From contig JAEWHR010000143.1 of assembly GCA_023387655.1 (NCBI GenBank), positions 1-8,205 of the forward strand: 8,205 bases of DNA, given 5' to 3'. The notes under the pieces are model-generated. The model did no database searches and was not told the origin of the DNA. It worked only from the letters and a program-made list of their open reading frames with translations. Made by a program: the position numbers and the translations under genes. Origin of the DNA: Bacillota bacterium. Its GTDB lineage: Bacteria; Bacillota; Clostridia; Lachnospirales; Lachnospiraceae. Positions 1 to 5,623 of this stretch are shown here, in pieces. The first letter of the stretch is position 1; each line of letters starts with the position of its first letter.

Positions 1-2
1 GA

Positions 3-359
3 AAAATTCCACATAGTCGTGTATTTGAGGGTGAGGCACTTTACTTTATGGAAAAAGGAAGCGGTCAAATCACTGCAAAGGCTACCGTTACAAGTGTACA
101 GAATTATATAAAGCTCGAAGAAAATGAGATAGATAAAGTACTTTCTGACAATCAGTGTAAACTCAATTTATCTGAAAAACAGAAAGAGCGTTGGCATAAG
201 AAATGTCTTTGCTTGGTAGAGTTTAGAGGTGTAAAAACGATTACACCATTAGAGTTTGACCACCAAGAGAATATGGATGACTGGTTAATTATTGATAAAA
301 TTGAAGATGTGGTAGTTGGAACAAGTATTCCTTATAATTATGAGAAATCAAAGTTCTAA
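3..359 (+). CDS. PUA/ASCH-like domain protein, 3' part only
   Basis: The frame is open from the left edge, so this is the C-terminal 118 residues of a gene that begins outside the window. The ATG at 48 has no Shine-Dalgarno site and lies inside the conserved-looking part, so it is probably an internal methionine. The order of a phrase like FEGEALYF, a short turn, then GQITAKATVTSV fits the beta-barrel core of ASCH/PUA-fold proteins, where a 'G-x-x-hydrophobic' strand precedes an 'I-x-A-x-A-x-V' strand. The later segment LVEFRGVKTITP would be a further strand. Proteins of this fold usually bind RNA or modified nucleotides, but no specific substrate can be read here. The gene ends in YEKSKF inside the first copy of a 35-bp tandem repeat, so its last residues may be repeat-derived. 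The family call is from pattern recognition, and the missing N-terminus limits it. Confidence 0.6.
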   Translation, partial: KIPHSRVFEGEALYFMEKGSGQITAKATVTSVQNYIKLEENEIDKVLSDNQCKLNLSEKQKERWHKKCLCLVEFRGVKTITPLEFDHQENMDDWLIIDKIEDVVVGTSIPYNYEKSKF

Positions 360-424
360 TAATGAGCTTAGGATATGAGAAATCAAAATTCTAGTAATCA
401 GTTTAAGATATGAGAAATCAAAAT
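339..424 (+). repeat. 35-bp tandem repeat, about 2.4 copies
   Basis: Copies start at 339, 374 and 409, each beginning TATGAGAAATCA. The first two full units match at 30 of 35 positions. The third matches only over its first 16 bases. Copy one contains the last codons and stop of the upstream gene. Copy three runs into the leader of the next gene. The period is not a multiple of three, so the repeat does not extend a coding frame. It looks like local duplication of a gene end. Confidence 0.85.
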
Positions 425-442
425 CTTGAAAGTGTTCGCAAA

Positions 443-449
443 AAGGAGG
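443..449 (+). promoter_or_regulatory. Ribosome binding site deciding the start at 455
   Basis: AAGGAGG lies 5 nt before the ATG at 455. The earlier in-frame ATG at 410 belongs to the third copy of the 35-bp repeat and has no such site, so 455 is the start. Confidence 0.85.
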
Positions 450-454
450 TTATT

Positions 455-1021
455 ATGTACTATCACGCTTCTCAAACACCCAATATTAAGATTTTAACGC
501 CACATATATCTAATCACGGAAAGCCATTGATATACTTCTCAACAAAAAGAGAAAATACTTTAGTATATCTTAGTAATGCTGTTGAAAAACATTGTAAACA
601 GATAAAATTAGAACACAATGGAAGTTACAAAAAGTGGGCAAGTTACGGTTTTACTAAGGATGGAATTTTACGATTAGAGGAATATTATCCAAATGCAACT
701 CTTGAAACATACCATGGAATTTCGGGATATATTTATGCTACTGAAAGTTTAACTAGTTATGAAATTCAAAAAGATATTCCTCATGCAATAATTACAGAAT
801 GTCCTGTTCCGGTTACAAGTTGTGAATACATACCAGATGCGTATCAAGCAATGATGGATGCAGTGAATAAGGGAGAAATTGTTTTACAAAAGTATGAGGA
901 AAACAGTGAAGCAAAATTAGAGTGGATTAAAAAAGTTATTAACTCTGAATATGAAAAATCAAATGATTATCCAGAATATAGAGAGTTCTTAAAGGCTAAA
1001 TTTGAATTTTTGACCCATTAA
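455..1021 (+). CDS. Conserved Bacillota protein of unknown function (YHAS start)
   Basis: This is a soluble protein of 188 residues with no signal peptide or membrane segment. I recognise its layout as that of an uncharacterised family of about 190 residues common in Bacillota: YHAS at residues 3-6, a segment around S19-HGKPLIYFS at 19-29, WASYGF at 61-66, LEEYYPN at 74-80, YHGISGYIY at 86-94, IPDAYQ at 126-131, and a charged helical tail ending in PEYREFLKAKF. The family has no assigned function that I know of. The early His, the Tyr-Phe-Ser strand and the later aromatic motifs loosely recall Arr-type ADP-ribosyltransferases, but the catalytic triad cannot be placed with confidence. The longer frame from 410 would add 15 residues encoded by repeat sequence and is not preferred. 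No promoter is evident, so it may be read through from the upstream gene. Confidence 0.8.
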   Translation: MYYHASQTPNIKILTPHISNHGKPLIYFSTKRENTLVYLSNAVEKHCKQIKLEHNGSYKKWASYGFTKDGILRLEEYYPNATLETYHGISGYIYATESLTSYEIQKDIPHAIITECPVPVTSCEYIPDAYQAMMDAVNKGEIVLQKYEENSEAKLEWIKKVINSEYEKSNDYPEYREFLKAKFEFLTH

Positions 1022-1109
1022 TTATAAATATAAGAGCTGCAAGAAATAACTAGAGGAAAAATCGGTTGTAATTTTTGAGTATGAAAATAGACTAGGAGAA
1101 TCTAATCAT

Positions 1110-1712
1110 ATGAAAACAAAAATGTCTTTAAAGAAAAGAATTACTTTATGTGTAGTTATTTGTGTTGCTGTTTTAATTGGTATATTTGTTGCACTTAATC
1201 TGTACATATTGCTGAGCACTCCGAAACAATATATGATAACAACAAAGAATTATATTGATTATCAGCCACATTATGAATGTTCAGGTTTTGCCTCTGCTTA
1301 TGTATTAAGAAGTCTTGGAGAAGATGCTGATGGTATAGCATTGTATAATGATATTTCAAATAAGAACAATGACGGTACGGTTCCACCGGTGAATTTAGTT
1401 GAATTTCTTGATAAAAAGGGATACTCTGCAAAGCTATCAAATGGCACAATAATGCAATTGAAACACGAAATTAGCAAAGGAACACCTGTCATTGTATTTG
1501 TACGAACTTCACCAAATGAAGATTATTATCATTATCTACCAATTGTAGGATACGACGAGGAAAATATTTATGCGGCTGAGTCACTGAAATATAAGGAAAA
1601 CACTGTAAATGAATATTATAATCGAATGATTGGTACTAGCGATTTTGAAAAGATGTGGGAAACAGGGGTGTTTAGAAAAAATACTTACATAATGATTCAA
1701 ATAAAGAATTAA
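1110..1712 (+). CDS. Membrane-anchored C39-like cysteine peptidase family protein
   Basis: The protein has 200 residues. Residues 6-10 are basic and are followed by one long hydrophobic helix at about 11-35, with no obvious cleavage site, so it is probably a signal anchor with the rest outside the cell. The remainder fits the papain-like C39/C39_2 fold: Q52 then C57 in the phrase HYECSGFASAYVLRSLG as oxyanion-hole Gln and nucleophile, H141 in YYHYLPIVGYD as catalytic His, and acidic E157 in YAAES where the family often has Asp or Asn. The usual Cys-Gly after the nucleophile is Cys-Ser here. No ABC transporter domain or substrate peptide gene is adjacent, so a role in bacteriocin leader processing is not supported. 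It could be a free-standing peptidase or an inactive homologue. AGGAG at 1094-1098 lies 11 nt before the ATG, which is somewhat long. M5 at 1122 is a less likely alternative start. Confidence 0.75.
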   Translation: MKTKMSLKKRITLCVVICVAVLIGIFVALNLYILLSTPKQYMITTKNYIDYQPHYECSGFASAYVLRSLGEDADGIALYNDISNKNNDGTVPPVNLVEFLDKKGYSAKLSNGTIMQLKHEISKGTPVIVFVRTSPNEDYYHYLPIVGYDEENIYAAESLKYKENTVNEYYNRMIGTSDFEKMWETGVFRKNTYIMIQIKN

Positions 1713-1754
1713 TAGTTTTAAAGATTTGACCCAGGAATTTATTAAAATATTACG

Positions 1755-1760
1755 AAGGAG
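1755..1760 (+). promoter_or_regulatory. Ribosome binding site of the RimJ/RimL-like gene
   Basis: AAGGAG lies 7 nt before the ATG at 1768, which is near-ideal spacing. Confidence 0.8.
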
Positions 1761-1767
1761 ATAAATT

Positions 1768-2289
1768 ATGAATATAGTAACAGAGCGTTTAATTTTACGT
1801 ACTTTCAAAGTGCAGGATCTAAATGACGTTTTTGAATATTGTAGCCAAGATGGCGTTGGTGAGATGGCGGGGTGGCCAGCACATAAATCGATAGAACAAT
1901 CTGCAAAGATCCTTTCTAAGTGGATACAACAGAATAAGAAATTAGCAATTGTTTGGCAAGAGAGTGGTAAAGTAATTGGACACATTTCTATTGATGAGGA
2001 TTCAGAGGAAGGGCGAGAGGATACCAGAGAACTTGGCTTTGCATTAAACTGTGATTATCATAGACGTGGTATTATGTCAGAAGCCATACATACGGTACTT
2101 GATTATTTATTTAATCAAGATATTTTTTATGTTTGGGCGTGTTGCATTCAGGAAAATATTCCATCAAAGGGCTTGATTGAAAAGTGTGGATTTGTGTTAC
2201 AGCAGGAAGGTACATACTATTCAGAGGGCCTTCAAAAAAAATATTCTTCTTATGAATATCGGCTTTCAAAAGAAGAGTGGAAAGAATGA
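1768..2289 (+). CDS. GNAT N-acetyltransferase, RimJ/RimL type (Acetyltransf_3)
   Basis: The protein has 173 residues, the normal length for a single-domain GNAT of the RimJ/RimL branch. It opens with the typical TERLILRTF (residues 5-13) followed by QDLNDVFEY. The central strands carry KVIGHISI (68-75) and ELGFAL (88-93). Acetyl-CoA binding motif A is YHRRGIMSEAI at 97-107, where R99-R100-G101 corresponds to the pyrophosphate-binding loop, though Met103 replaces the common small residue. Motif B follows as ENIPSKGLIEKCGF. The reaction is transfer of acetyl from acetyl-CoA to an amine. Members of this branch acetylate ribosomal protein N-termini, other proteins or small amines, and the substrate cannot be told here. 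It is the last plus-strand gene before the hairpin at 2298-2326. Confidence 0.9.
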   Translation: MNIVTERLILRTFKVQDLNDVFEYCSQDGVGEMAGWPAHKSIEQSAKILSKWIQQNKKLAIVWQESGKVIGHISIDEDSEEGREDTRELGFALNCDYHRRGIMSEAIHTVLDYLFNQDIFYVWACCIQENIPSKGLIEKCGFVLQQEGTYYSEGLQKKYSSYEYRLSKEEWKE

Positions 2290-2297
2290 ACTTTTAA

Positions 2298-2326
2298 AAC
2301 CACCAGTCTTTTTTGGACTGGTGGTT
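2298..2326. terminator. Hairpin terminator between convergent genes
   Basis: A perfect 11-bp stem (2298-2308 with 2316-2326) closes a 7-nt T-rich loop. It lies 8 nt after the plus-strand GNAT stop and 5 nt after the minus-strand cupin stop. Read on the minus strand, the stem end runs into TTTT. On the plus strand there is no proper T-run after the stem. It is therefore best as the terminator of the cupin gene and may also stop plus-strand transcripts less efficiently. Confidence 0.8.
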
Positions 2327-2331
2327 GAAAA

Positions 2332-2823
2332 TTAGTGTTGGTTTTCCATAGATTCTGCAATAGCTTTTGTTTGATGGACAGTTCCTCTTGGATGATGTGG
2401 AGGAGCATAAATGGAATAGAGCTTTATTGGTTCGTTTCCTGTATTAGTTAAATTATGCCAGGTTCCTGCAGGAACAAAAATTGCATAATCATCAAAAACG
2501 GGTTGTTGCATGTACAGATGATCTTTTCTATCTCCCATTTGTAATACTCCATGACCTGATTCAATTCTTAGGAATTGATCGTCATCAGGGTGAACCTCTA
2601 GTCCGATATCTTCTCCAACAGGGATTTCCATTAAAGTAAGTTGCAAATGATTTCCTGTCCACAAAGCAGTGCGAAAAGTATTATTATTTAGTGTAGACTT
2701 CTTTATATCAACTGCAAACGGTGTTGGACCATAATCTGTTATTGGCTTCGATTGAATTGTACGATAAGGTCGTTTTCCATTATTGTTAGGACTATTAACG
2801 TATTGGTTATAATAATCAAACAT
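2332..2823 (-). CDS. Single-domain cupin protein
   Basis: This is a 163-residue protein dominated by one cupin beta-barrel of the kind annotated as mannose-6-phosphate-isomerase-like. Cupin motif 1 is around LEVHPDDDQFLRIESGHG (75-92). It keeps H78, Q83 and E88, so one of the usual two histidines is replaced within DDDQ. Motif 2 is IFVPAGTWHNLTNTG (115-129) with P118, G120, H123 and N127. Such proteins bind one metal ion. Similar clostridial proteins share NNTFRTALWTG and LYSIYAPP, but their function is unknown to me. The start at 2823 has AGGAAG 4 nt upstream. A start at 2916 would add 31 residues, but the best promoter lies downstream of that codon, so the longer frame is rejected. The gene stands alone, divergent from the next plus-strand gene. 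Confidence 0.88.
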   Translation of the reverse strand: MFDYYNQYVNSPNNNGKRPYRTIQSKPITDYGPTPFAVDIKKSTLNNNTFRTALWTGNHLQLTLMEIPVGEDIGLEVHPDDDQFLRIESGHGVLQMGDRKDHLYMQQPVFDDYAIFVPAGTWHNLTNTGNEPIKLYSIYAPPHHPRGTVHQTKAIAESMENQH

Positions 2824-2827
2824 TTTG

Positions 2828-2833
2828 CTTCCT
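2828..2833 (-). promoter_or_regulatory. Ribosome binding site deciding the cupin start
   Basis: On the minus strand AGGAAG lies 4 nt before the ATG at 2823. No comparable site precedes the upstream in-frame start at 2916. Confidence 0.65.
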
Positions 2834-2853
2834 AAATAGAGAAATTTTAAGAT

Positions 2854-2883
2854 ATTATATGATATATAGTTATCGAATGTTAA
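2854..2883 (-). promoter_or_regulatory. Sigma-A-type promoter of the cupin gene
   Basis: On the minus strand TTAACA (2883-2878) is followed after 18 bp by a perfect TATAAT (2859-2854). Transcription would begin near 2847 and give a leader of about 24 nt that contains the Shine-Dalgarno site. This fits a start codon at 2823 and excludes one at 2916. Confidence 0.65.
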
Positions 2884-2931
2884 TAGAATATTAAAGAATA
2901 ACTTATAATATTTCATTTAACAAAGGGGTTG

Positions 2932-2945
2932 GTATCTATAGATAC
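2932..2945. promoter_or_regulatory. Perfect 14-bp palindrome, candidate operator
   Basis: GTATCTATAGATAC is its own reverse complement, and the flanks continue the symmetry to 20 bp with one mismatch pair (2929-2948). It sits in the divergent region between the cupin and the two-part GNAT. It is about 50 bp upstream of the cupin -35 box and about 70 bp before the GNAT frame. Size and position suit a dimeric repressor site. No regulator gene is in the window, so the role is inferred. Confidence 0.4.
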
Positions 2946-3017
2946 AAATACATTAATTAGAAAATTCAATATTGTAATTTATGCATTATGGTATTAGTGG
3001 AGATGGACTACTTTTGA

Positions 3018-3968
3018 TTGATAAGGGGGACTTTAGCAGGAGTGGTAAACCCCTTGCTAATAGGACTTTCCATTGAAGATCTTGAACAATTCTTAATACC
3101 TTATTGTGGTAAAGAGCGATTTGAATTAAAAATACTCAACAATAAAAGGAGGGATATGTTTAAATTTATTTATAATAAAGAAAAAGGTATAGTAAATGTA
3201 ACAGATAGACAAGATAAGGAATTAGCAGTAGCAGTATTTGCTCCATTTCTCGATTCAGATATTAGTGATCCAAGGCTAAATATATTTATCGATGTTGATT
3301 ACTGTGTAAAAGAGAACGCAGATGAAATAAAACTTAGTCTTATGAATGAATTGATTAGGCTTGGAAGAGAAGCAAAGATAGAGAATAGTTACATAAAGAC
3401 AAGAATTTATCATTGTGCTTTCGCAGATGCAAGGGATAAGATAAATTATTTCAGTACGATAGAAGGTTTTATGCATGATGAAGGGATGTATGTTTTAAAA
3501 AAACCATTGAAAGAAAAACACCCAACAACTGATATTTATGGTGTAAACTTTCATTATTTAGAATTAAATGATAGCCAGATAAATGAACTTATGAGAGAAC
3601 AGCACAAAGTGTTCCGAAATGGTTACGAACTAGAAGATTTAATCAAAATTAGAAATGGTGAGAAATGGCTTTCATTGTCTGCATTTCAAGAAAATAAACT
3701 TATTGGGAACATCATTATGGTCAGAAAATTGAATGAACAAGGGCAAGAATATGCTTGGTGTGATGATCTTTTTGTGAAAAAAGAATACAGGAAAAGTAGC
3801 ATAGGTCAAGAACTTGTAAATCGTTCTATTAATAAATTAATTGAAATGGGTTATGATTACTGCAAATTAGAGATGTGGAGTACTAATATTAGGGCTTACT
3901 CTGTTTATAAGAAGGCTGGCTTTATGTTTGATAGGGAAACACAAGTATCTATTGGTATGGAAATTTAG
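3018..3968 (+). CDS. Two-part GNAT acetyltransferase, start uncertain
   Basis: The C-terminal half (about residues 176-316) is a clear GNAT domain. KLIGNIIMV is at 227-235, motif A is DDLFVKKEYRKSSIGQELV at 249-267 with R258 and G263, and NIRAYSVYKKAGF is at 290-302. The N-terminal half ends in RDKINYFSTIEGF and GMYVLKKPL (139-164), which resembles the last part of a GNAT fold without a visible acetyl-CoA loop, so it may be a degenerate second copy. The start is doubtful. The frame opens with TTG at 3018 directly after an in-frame TGA at 3015, and no Shine-Dalgarno site is well spaced for it. An ATG at 3156 (residue 47) has AAAGGAGG only 3 nt upstream and would give 270 residues. I keep the longer form because residues 16-40 look like ordinary protein sequence. 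The substrate is unknown. Confidence 0.8.
   Translation: MIRGTLAGVVNPLLIGLSIEDLEQFLIPYCGKERFELKILNNKRRDMFKFIYNKEKGIVNVTDRQDKELAVAVFAPFLDSDISDPRLNIFIDVDYCVKENADEIKLSLMNELIRLGREAKIENSYIKTRIYHCAFADARDKINYFSTIEGFMHDEGMYVLKKPLKEKHPTTDIYGVNFHYLELNDSQINELMREQHKVFRNGYELEDLIKIRNGEKWLSLSAFQENKLIGNIIMVRKLNEQGQEYAWCDDLFVKKEYRKSSIGQELVNRSINKLIEMGYDYCKLEMWSTNIRAYSVYKKAGFMFDRETQVSIGMEI
3145..3152 (+). promoter_or_regulatory. Strong internal Shine-Dalgarno for an alternative start at 3156
   Basis: AAAGGAGG precedes the in-frame ATG at 3156 by 3 nt. The motif is the best in this gene, although the spacing is short. It may mark the true start or a second, shorter product. Confidence 0.4.
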
Positions 3969-3976
3969 TATCTAAG

Positions 3977-4002
3977 ATAATAGGATGATCCTATTATTAT
4001 TT
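3977..4002 (+). terminator. AT-rich hairpin just after the two-part GNAT
   Basis: A 9-bp stem (3977-3985 with 3989-3997) with a 3-nt loop begins 8 nt after the stop codon and is followed by TATTTAT. The stem has only three G-C pairs and the T-run is interrupted, so it is a weak terminator at best. Confidence 0.45.
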
Positions 4003-4021
4003 ATAATTAAGGTTGTAATTT

Positions 4022-4060
4022 AAACTATCAATATTAAATTGTTGGTAGTTTTTTGTATTT
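4022..4060 (+). terminator. Rho-independent terminator
   Basis: AAACTATCA (4022-4030) pairs with TGGTAGTTT (4043-4051) with one G-T wobble. The stem runs directly into six T residues (4049-4054), then GTATTT. It lies about 50 bp after the two-part GNAT and is the more convincing of the two terminators there. Confidence 0.65.
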
Positions 4061-4114
4061 TAGATTGATGGAGTAGTTTATTATGATAAATAAAGTTTGT
4101 TTTTAATGATGTAA

Positions 4115-4194
4115 TTGGAGTTCATCGGTTAGAATTGAAGTTCATTTGATATTATTGAAGTTCATCGGTTAGAATTGAAGTGCATTAGTTTGAA
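4115..4194 (+). repeat. 20-bp tandem repeat, four copies
   Basis: Units start at 4115, 4135, 4155 and 4175, with consensus TTGAAGTTCATCGGTTAGAA. Units 1 and 3 differ at one base and units 2 and 4 are diverged, which suggests a 40-bp duplication. A decayed fifth unit can be traced at 4195-4214. The 20-bp period shifts frame at each copy, so the array is not coding. It lies in a gene-free stretch of about 465 bp. I see no replication or partition gene nearby that would make these iterons. Confidence 0.85.
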
Positions 4195-4249
4195 TTTAAA
4201 TCACTGGATAGGATTTAGTTTATTGAATAGAATTGTAATATATTAAAAT

Positions 4250-4371
4250 AATTGGTTTTCATTGTATATAGTCTGACCGTAAGTTAGTTTGATTTTCTTA
4301 GATACATCAGGATTCTAAGGATTATAGAAATTGAGATCACATAGAATAAGAACCAATTGTTCTAAGAAAAT
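4250..4371. other. Two crossing inverted repeats in an intergenic region
   Basis: AATTGGTT (4250-4257) is complementary to 4351-4358, with a wobble and one further pair beyond it. ATTTTCTTAGA (4292-4302) is exactly complementary to 4361-4371. The arms are in the order A, B, A', B', so both helices could form together only as a pseudoknot. All four arms lie upstream of the best -10 box for the next gene. The sequence is AT-rich and the meaning is open. No known riboswitch or T-box core was recognised. Confidence 0.4.
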
Positions 4372-4396
4372 AATATTTTTTAATCTCTATTGATTG

Positions 4397-4402
4397 TATA
4401 AT
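4397..4402 (+). promoter_or_regulatory. Possible -10 box for the short GNAT gene
   Basis: A perfect TATAAT lies 82 bp before the start codon at 4479. The matching -35 region (about 4374-4379) is TATTTT, which is poor, so this is a weak promoter call. Confidence 0.35.
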
Positions 4403-4463
4403 ATCATATTGTAAAAATACAGTCTACCATTTTATGGGATATGCTTTATACTTAAGATACAAA

Positions 4464-4469
4464 AAGGAG
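4464..4469 (+). promoter_or_regulatory. Ribosome binding site deciding the start at 4479
   Basis: AAGGAG ends directly before an ATG at 4470 and 9 nt before the ATG at 4479. Only the second has usable spacing. The ATG at 4434 has no site. Confidence 0.7.
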
Positions 4470-4478
4470 ATGAAGAAA

Positions 4479-4931
4479 ATGTTGAGAGTTGAGCTTGCGA
4501 ATATTGAGGATGCTGGTATCATTACTGAGATTAAAGTTGCAGCATATAATAAAGAAATCTTTACCTATCTGGGAAGAAAAGGAGGACCACCTGGGTATGA
4601 TAATGTCGAATCTGAGATTTACATCATTAAAAAATTTATTGCGTATAAGATAATATTAAAAGATAAAATTATAGGGGCTTTATTTCTTATACCTGTCAAT
4701 AATACCACAATGCGTTTTGAGGATTTTGTTATAAAACCCGAGTATCAAGGGAATGGTTACGGGTATAAAACGATGGAGATTATCGAAGAAAAACATAACG
4801 ATATTTTTGAATGGCAACTGTCTACACCAGTTTTTAGTGTAGGAAATCAATATCTATATAAAAAATTTGGATATACAGAGGTATCAAGAGATAAAGATGA
4901 AATTAACTATAGAAAGAGAATAACTAGATAA
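4479..4931 (+). CDS. GNAT family N-acetyltransferase, single domain
   Basis: This is a 150-residue single-domain GNAT. It opens with the usual first strand and helix (LRVELANIEDAGIITEI). KIIGALFLIP at 63-72 forms the central strands. Motif A is FEDFVIKPEYQGNGYGYKTM, with the full Q90-G-N-G-Y-G95 acetyl-CoA loop. The last part, YLYKKFGYTEV, is the motif B ending. The preserved loop suggests an active enzyme that acetylates a small amine or a protein N-terminus. Nothing here reveals the substrate. A Gly-Pro rich segment GGPPGYDN at 35-42 replaces the acidic linker often seen between the first helices. The start at 4479 is chosen from the Shine-Dalgarno spacing. Longer starts at 4434 or 4470 are possible but poorer. 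It is separated from the following lipoprotein gene by about 110 bp and is probably a single-gene unit. Confidence 0.85.
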   Translation: MLRVELANIEDAGIITEIKVAAYNKEIFTYLGRKGGPPGYDNVESEIYIIKKFIAYKIILKDKIIGALFLIPVNNTTMRFEDFVIKPEYQGNGYGYKTMEIIEEKHNDIFEWQLSTPVFSVGNQYLYKKFGYTEVSRDKDEINYRKRITR

Positions 4932-4972
4932 TAATTGTCCACACATAATACATGCATACATACTTAACAATA

Positions 4973-5001
4973 TTAACTATCAATTATAAAGAAATTATAG
5001 T
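4973..5001 (+). promoter_or_regulatory. Candidate promoter of the lipoprotein/GH18-LRR unit
   Basis: TTAACT (4973-4978) and TATAGT (4996-5001) are 17 bp apart. They match the sigma-A consensus at 4 of 6 and 5 of 6 positions and lie 40 bp before the lipoprotein ATG. An AT-rich background makes chance matches likely. Confidence 0.4.
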
Positions 5002-5040
5002 ATTCTAAAAATAGATATTATTTAATTCGCTGGAGGTAGC

Positions 5041-5559
5041 ATGAAAAAAATCTTATTAACGATGATAACCATGATTCTGTTATTATCGGCGTGTGGAAAA
5101 GGAAGTATATATACGGTGACCTATGGAGAGGAAGAATTTATTGTAGATACAGTGAATCATACAATTTCTCATTACGATGAAGTATATAAATATCAGGTAA
5201 GTGGATCCAGATATGAAATTACATATCCCGATAATTCAACATACTGGTGGTCACAACAGGGTAACTTTGGATCTGGTGGCTTTAGTGATGATTATAATGA
5301 AGCAAAATATGTATCTGGTGACGTTTTAGTCGATGTACTCTCATCGAAATATGAATCATCGAATACACAAAAAAGTTTTCTATTAATTATTATCCTTTTA
5401 ATCATAGGTATTTGGCATGTTGTTTCACCATATTCTACGTGGTATTTAAATTATGGTTGGAGGTATAAAAACGCTGAACCATCAGACACAGCTTTATTCC
5501 TTGCACGTTTTAGCGGAATAGTAACGATAATAATCGCATTAATTTTACTATTTATCTGA
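5041..5559 (+). CDS. Lipoprotein with two C-terminal membrane segments (DUF6199-like)
   Basis: The 172-residue protein starts with a lipoprotein signal peptide: MKK, a hydrophobic core, and lipobox LLSAC with C18 as the lipidated residue. Residues 22-108 are a small extracellular region rich in Tyr, Ser and acidic residues, with a beta-hairpin look (YTVTYGEEEFIVDTVNHTIS). Two membrane helices follow at about 112-128 and 157-172. The loop between them contains SPYSTWYLNYGWRYKNAEPSD, which resembles the DUF6199 family's W-x-x-K-x-x-x-PS pattern. That family match is from memory and not certain. GGAGG at 5032-5036 lies 4 nt before the ATG. The next gene begins 64 bp downstream on the same strand with no terminator between, so the two are probably co-transcribed. 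The function is unknown. Confidence 0.78.
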   Translation: MKKILLTMITMILLLSACGKGSIYTVTYGEEEFIVDTVNHTISHYDEVYKYQVSGSRYEITYPDNSTYWWSQQGNFGSGGFSDDYNEAKYVSGDVLVDVLSSKYESSNTQKSFLLIIILLIIGIWHVVSPYSTWYLNYGWRYKNAEPSDTALFLARFSGIVTIIIALILLFI

Positions 5560-5612
5560 CAACAAAAACTCTTTGGATTTCATAATTGGGATGCTTAGAA
5601 TTGGTTTTCAAG

Positions 5613-5618
5613 AGGAGG
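5613..5618 (+). promoter_or_regulatory. Ribosome binding site deciding the GH18-LRR start at 5624
   Basis: AGGAGG lies 5 nt before the ATG at 5624, close to ideal. The frame is open back to a TTG at 5573, and an in-frame ATG lies at 5591, but neither has a comparable site. Confidence 0.85.
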
Positions 5619-5623
5619 AATTT

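Noticed and set aside
410..454. Upstream start of the YHAS protein at 410
   Set aside because: The ATG lies in a repeat copy, has no ribosome binding site, and the added residues are repeat-derived. The ATG at 455 has AAGGAGG at 5 nt.
1009..1733. Shared 9-mer TTTGACCCA at 1009-1017 and 1725-1733 as a -35 element or cassette boundary
   Set aside because: The first site sits in codons and the second is intergenic. Neither has a -10 box at proper spacing with room for a leader. There is no integrase and no attC-like folding, so integron cassettes are not supported.
1195..1985. Minus-strand frames across the C39-like and RimJ/RimL-like genes
   Set aside because: They overlap well-supported plus-strand genes with conserved motifs and have no ribosome binding sites.
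2824..2916. Longer cupin start at 2916
   Set aside because: The best minus-strand promoter (2883-2854) lies downstream of it, the added residues are low-complexity Tyr/Phe/Ile/Leu, and no ribosome binding site precedes it.
4115..4214. CRISPR array
   Set aside because: The 20-bp units are directly adjacent with no spacers, and no cas gene is present.
4215..4433. Riboswitch or T-box leader before the short GNAT gene
   Set aside because: No T-box sequence, known riboswitch core or terminator pairing was found. Only long-range AT-rich complementarity is present.
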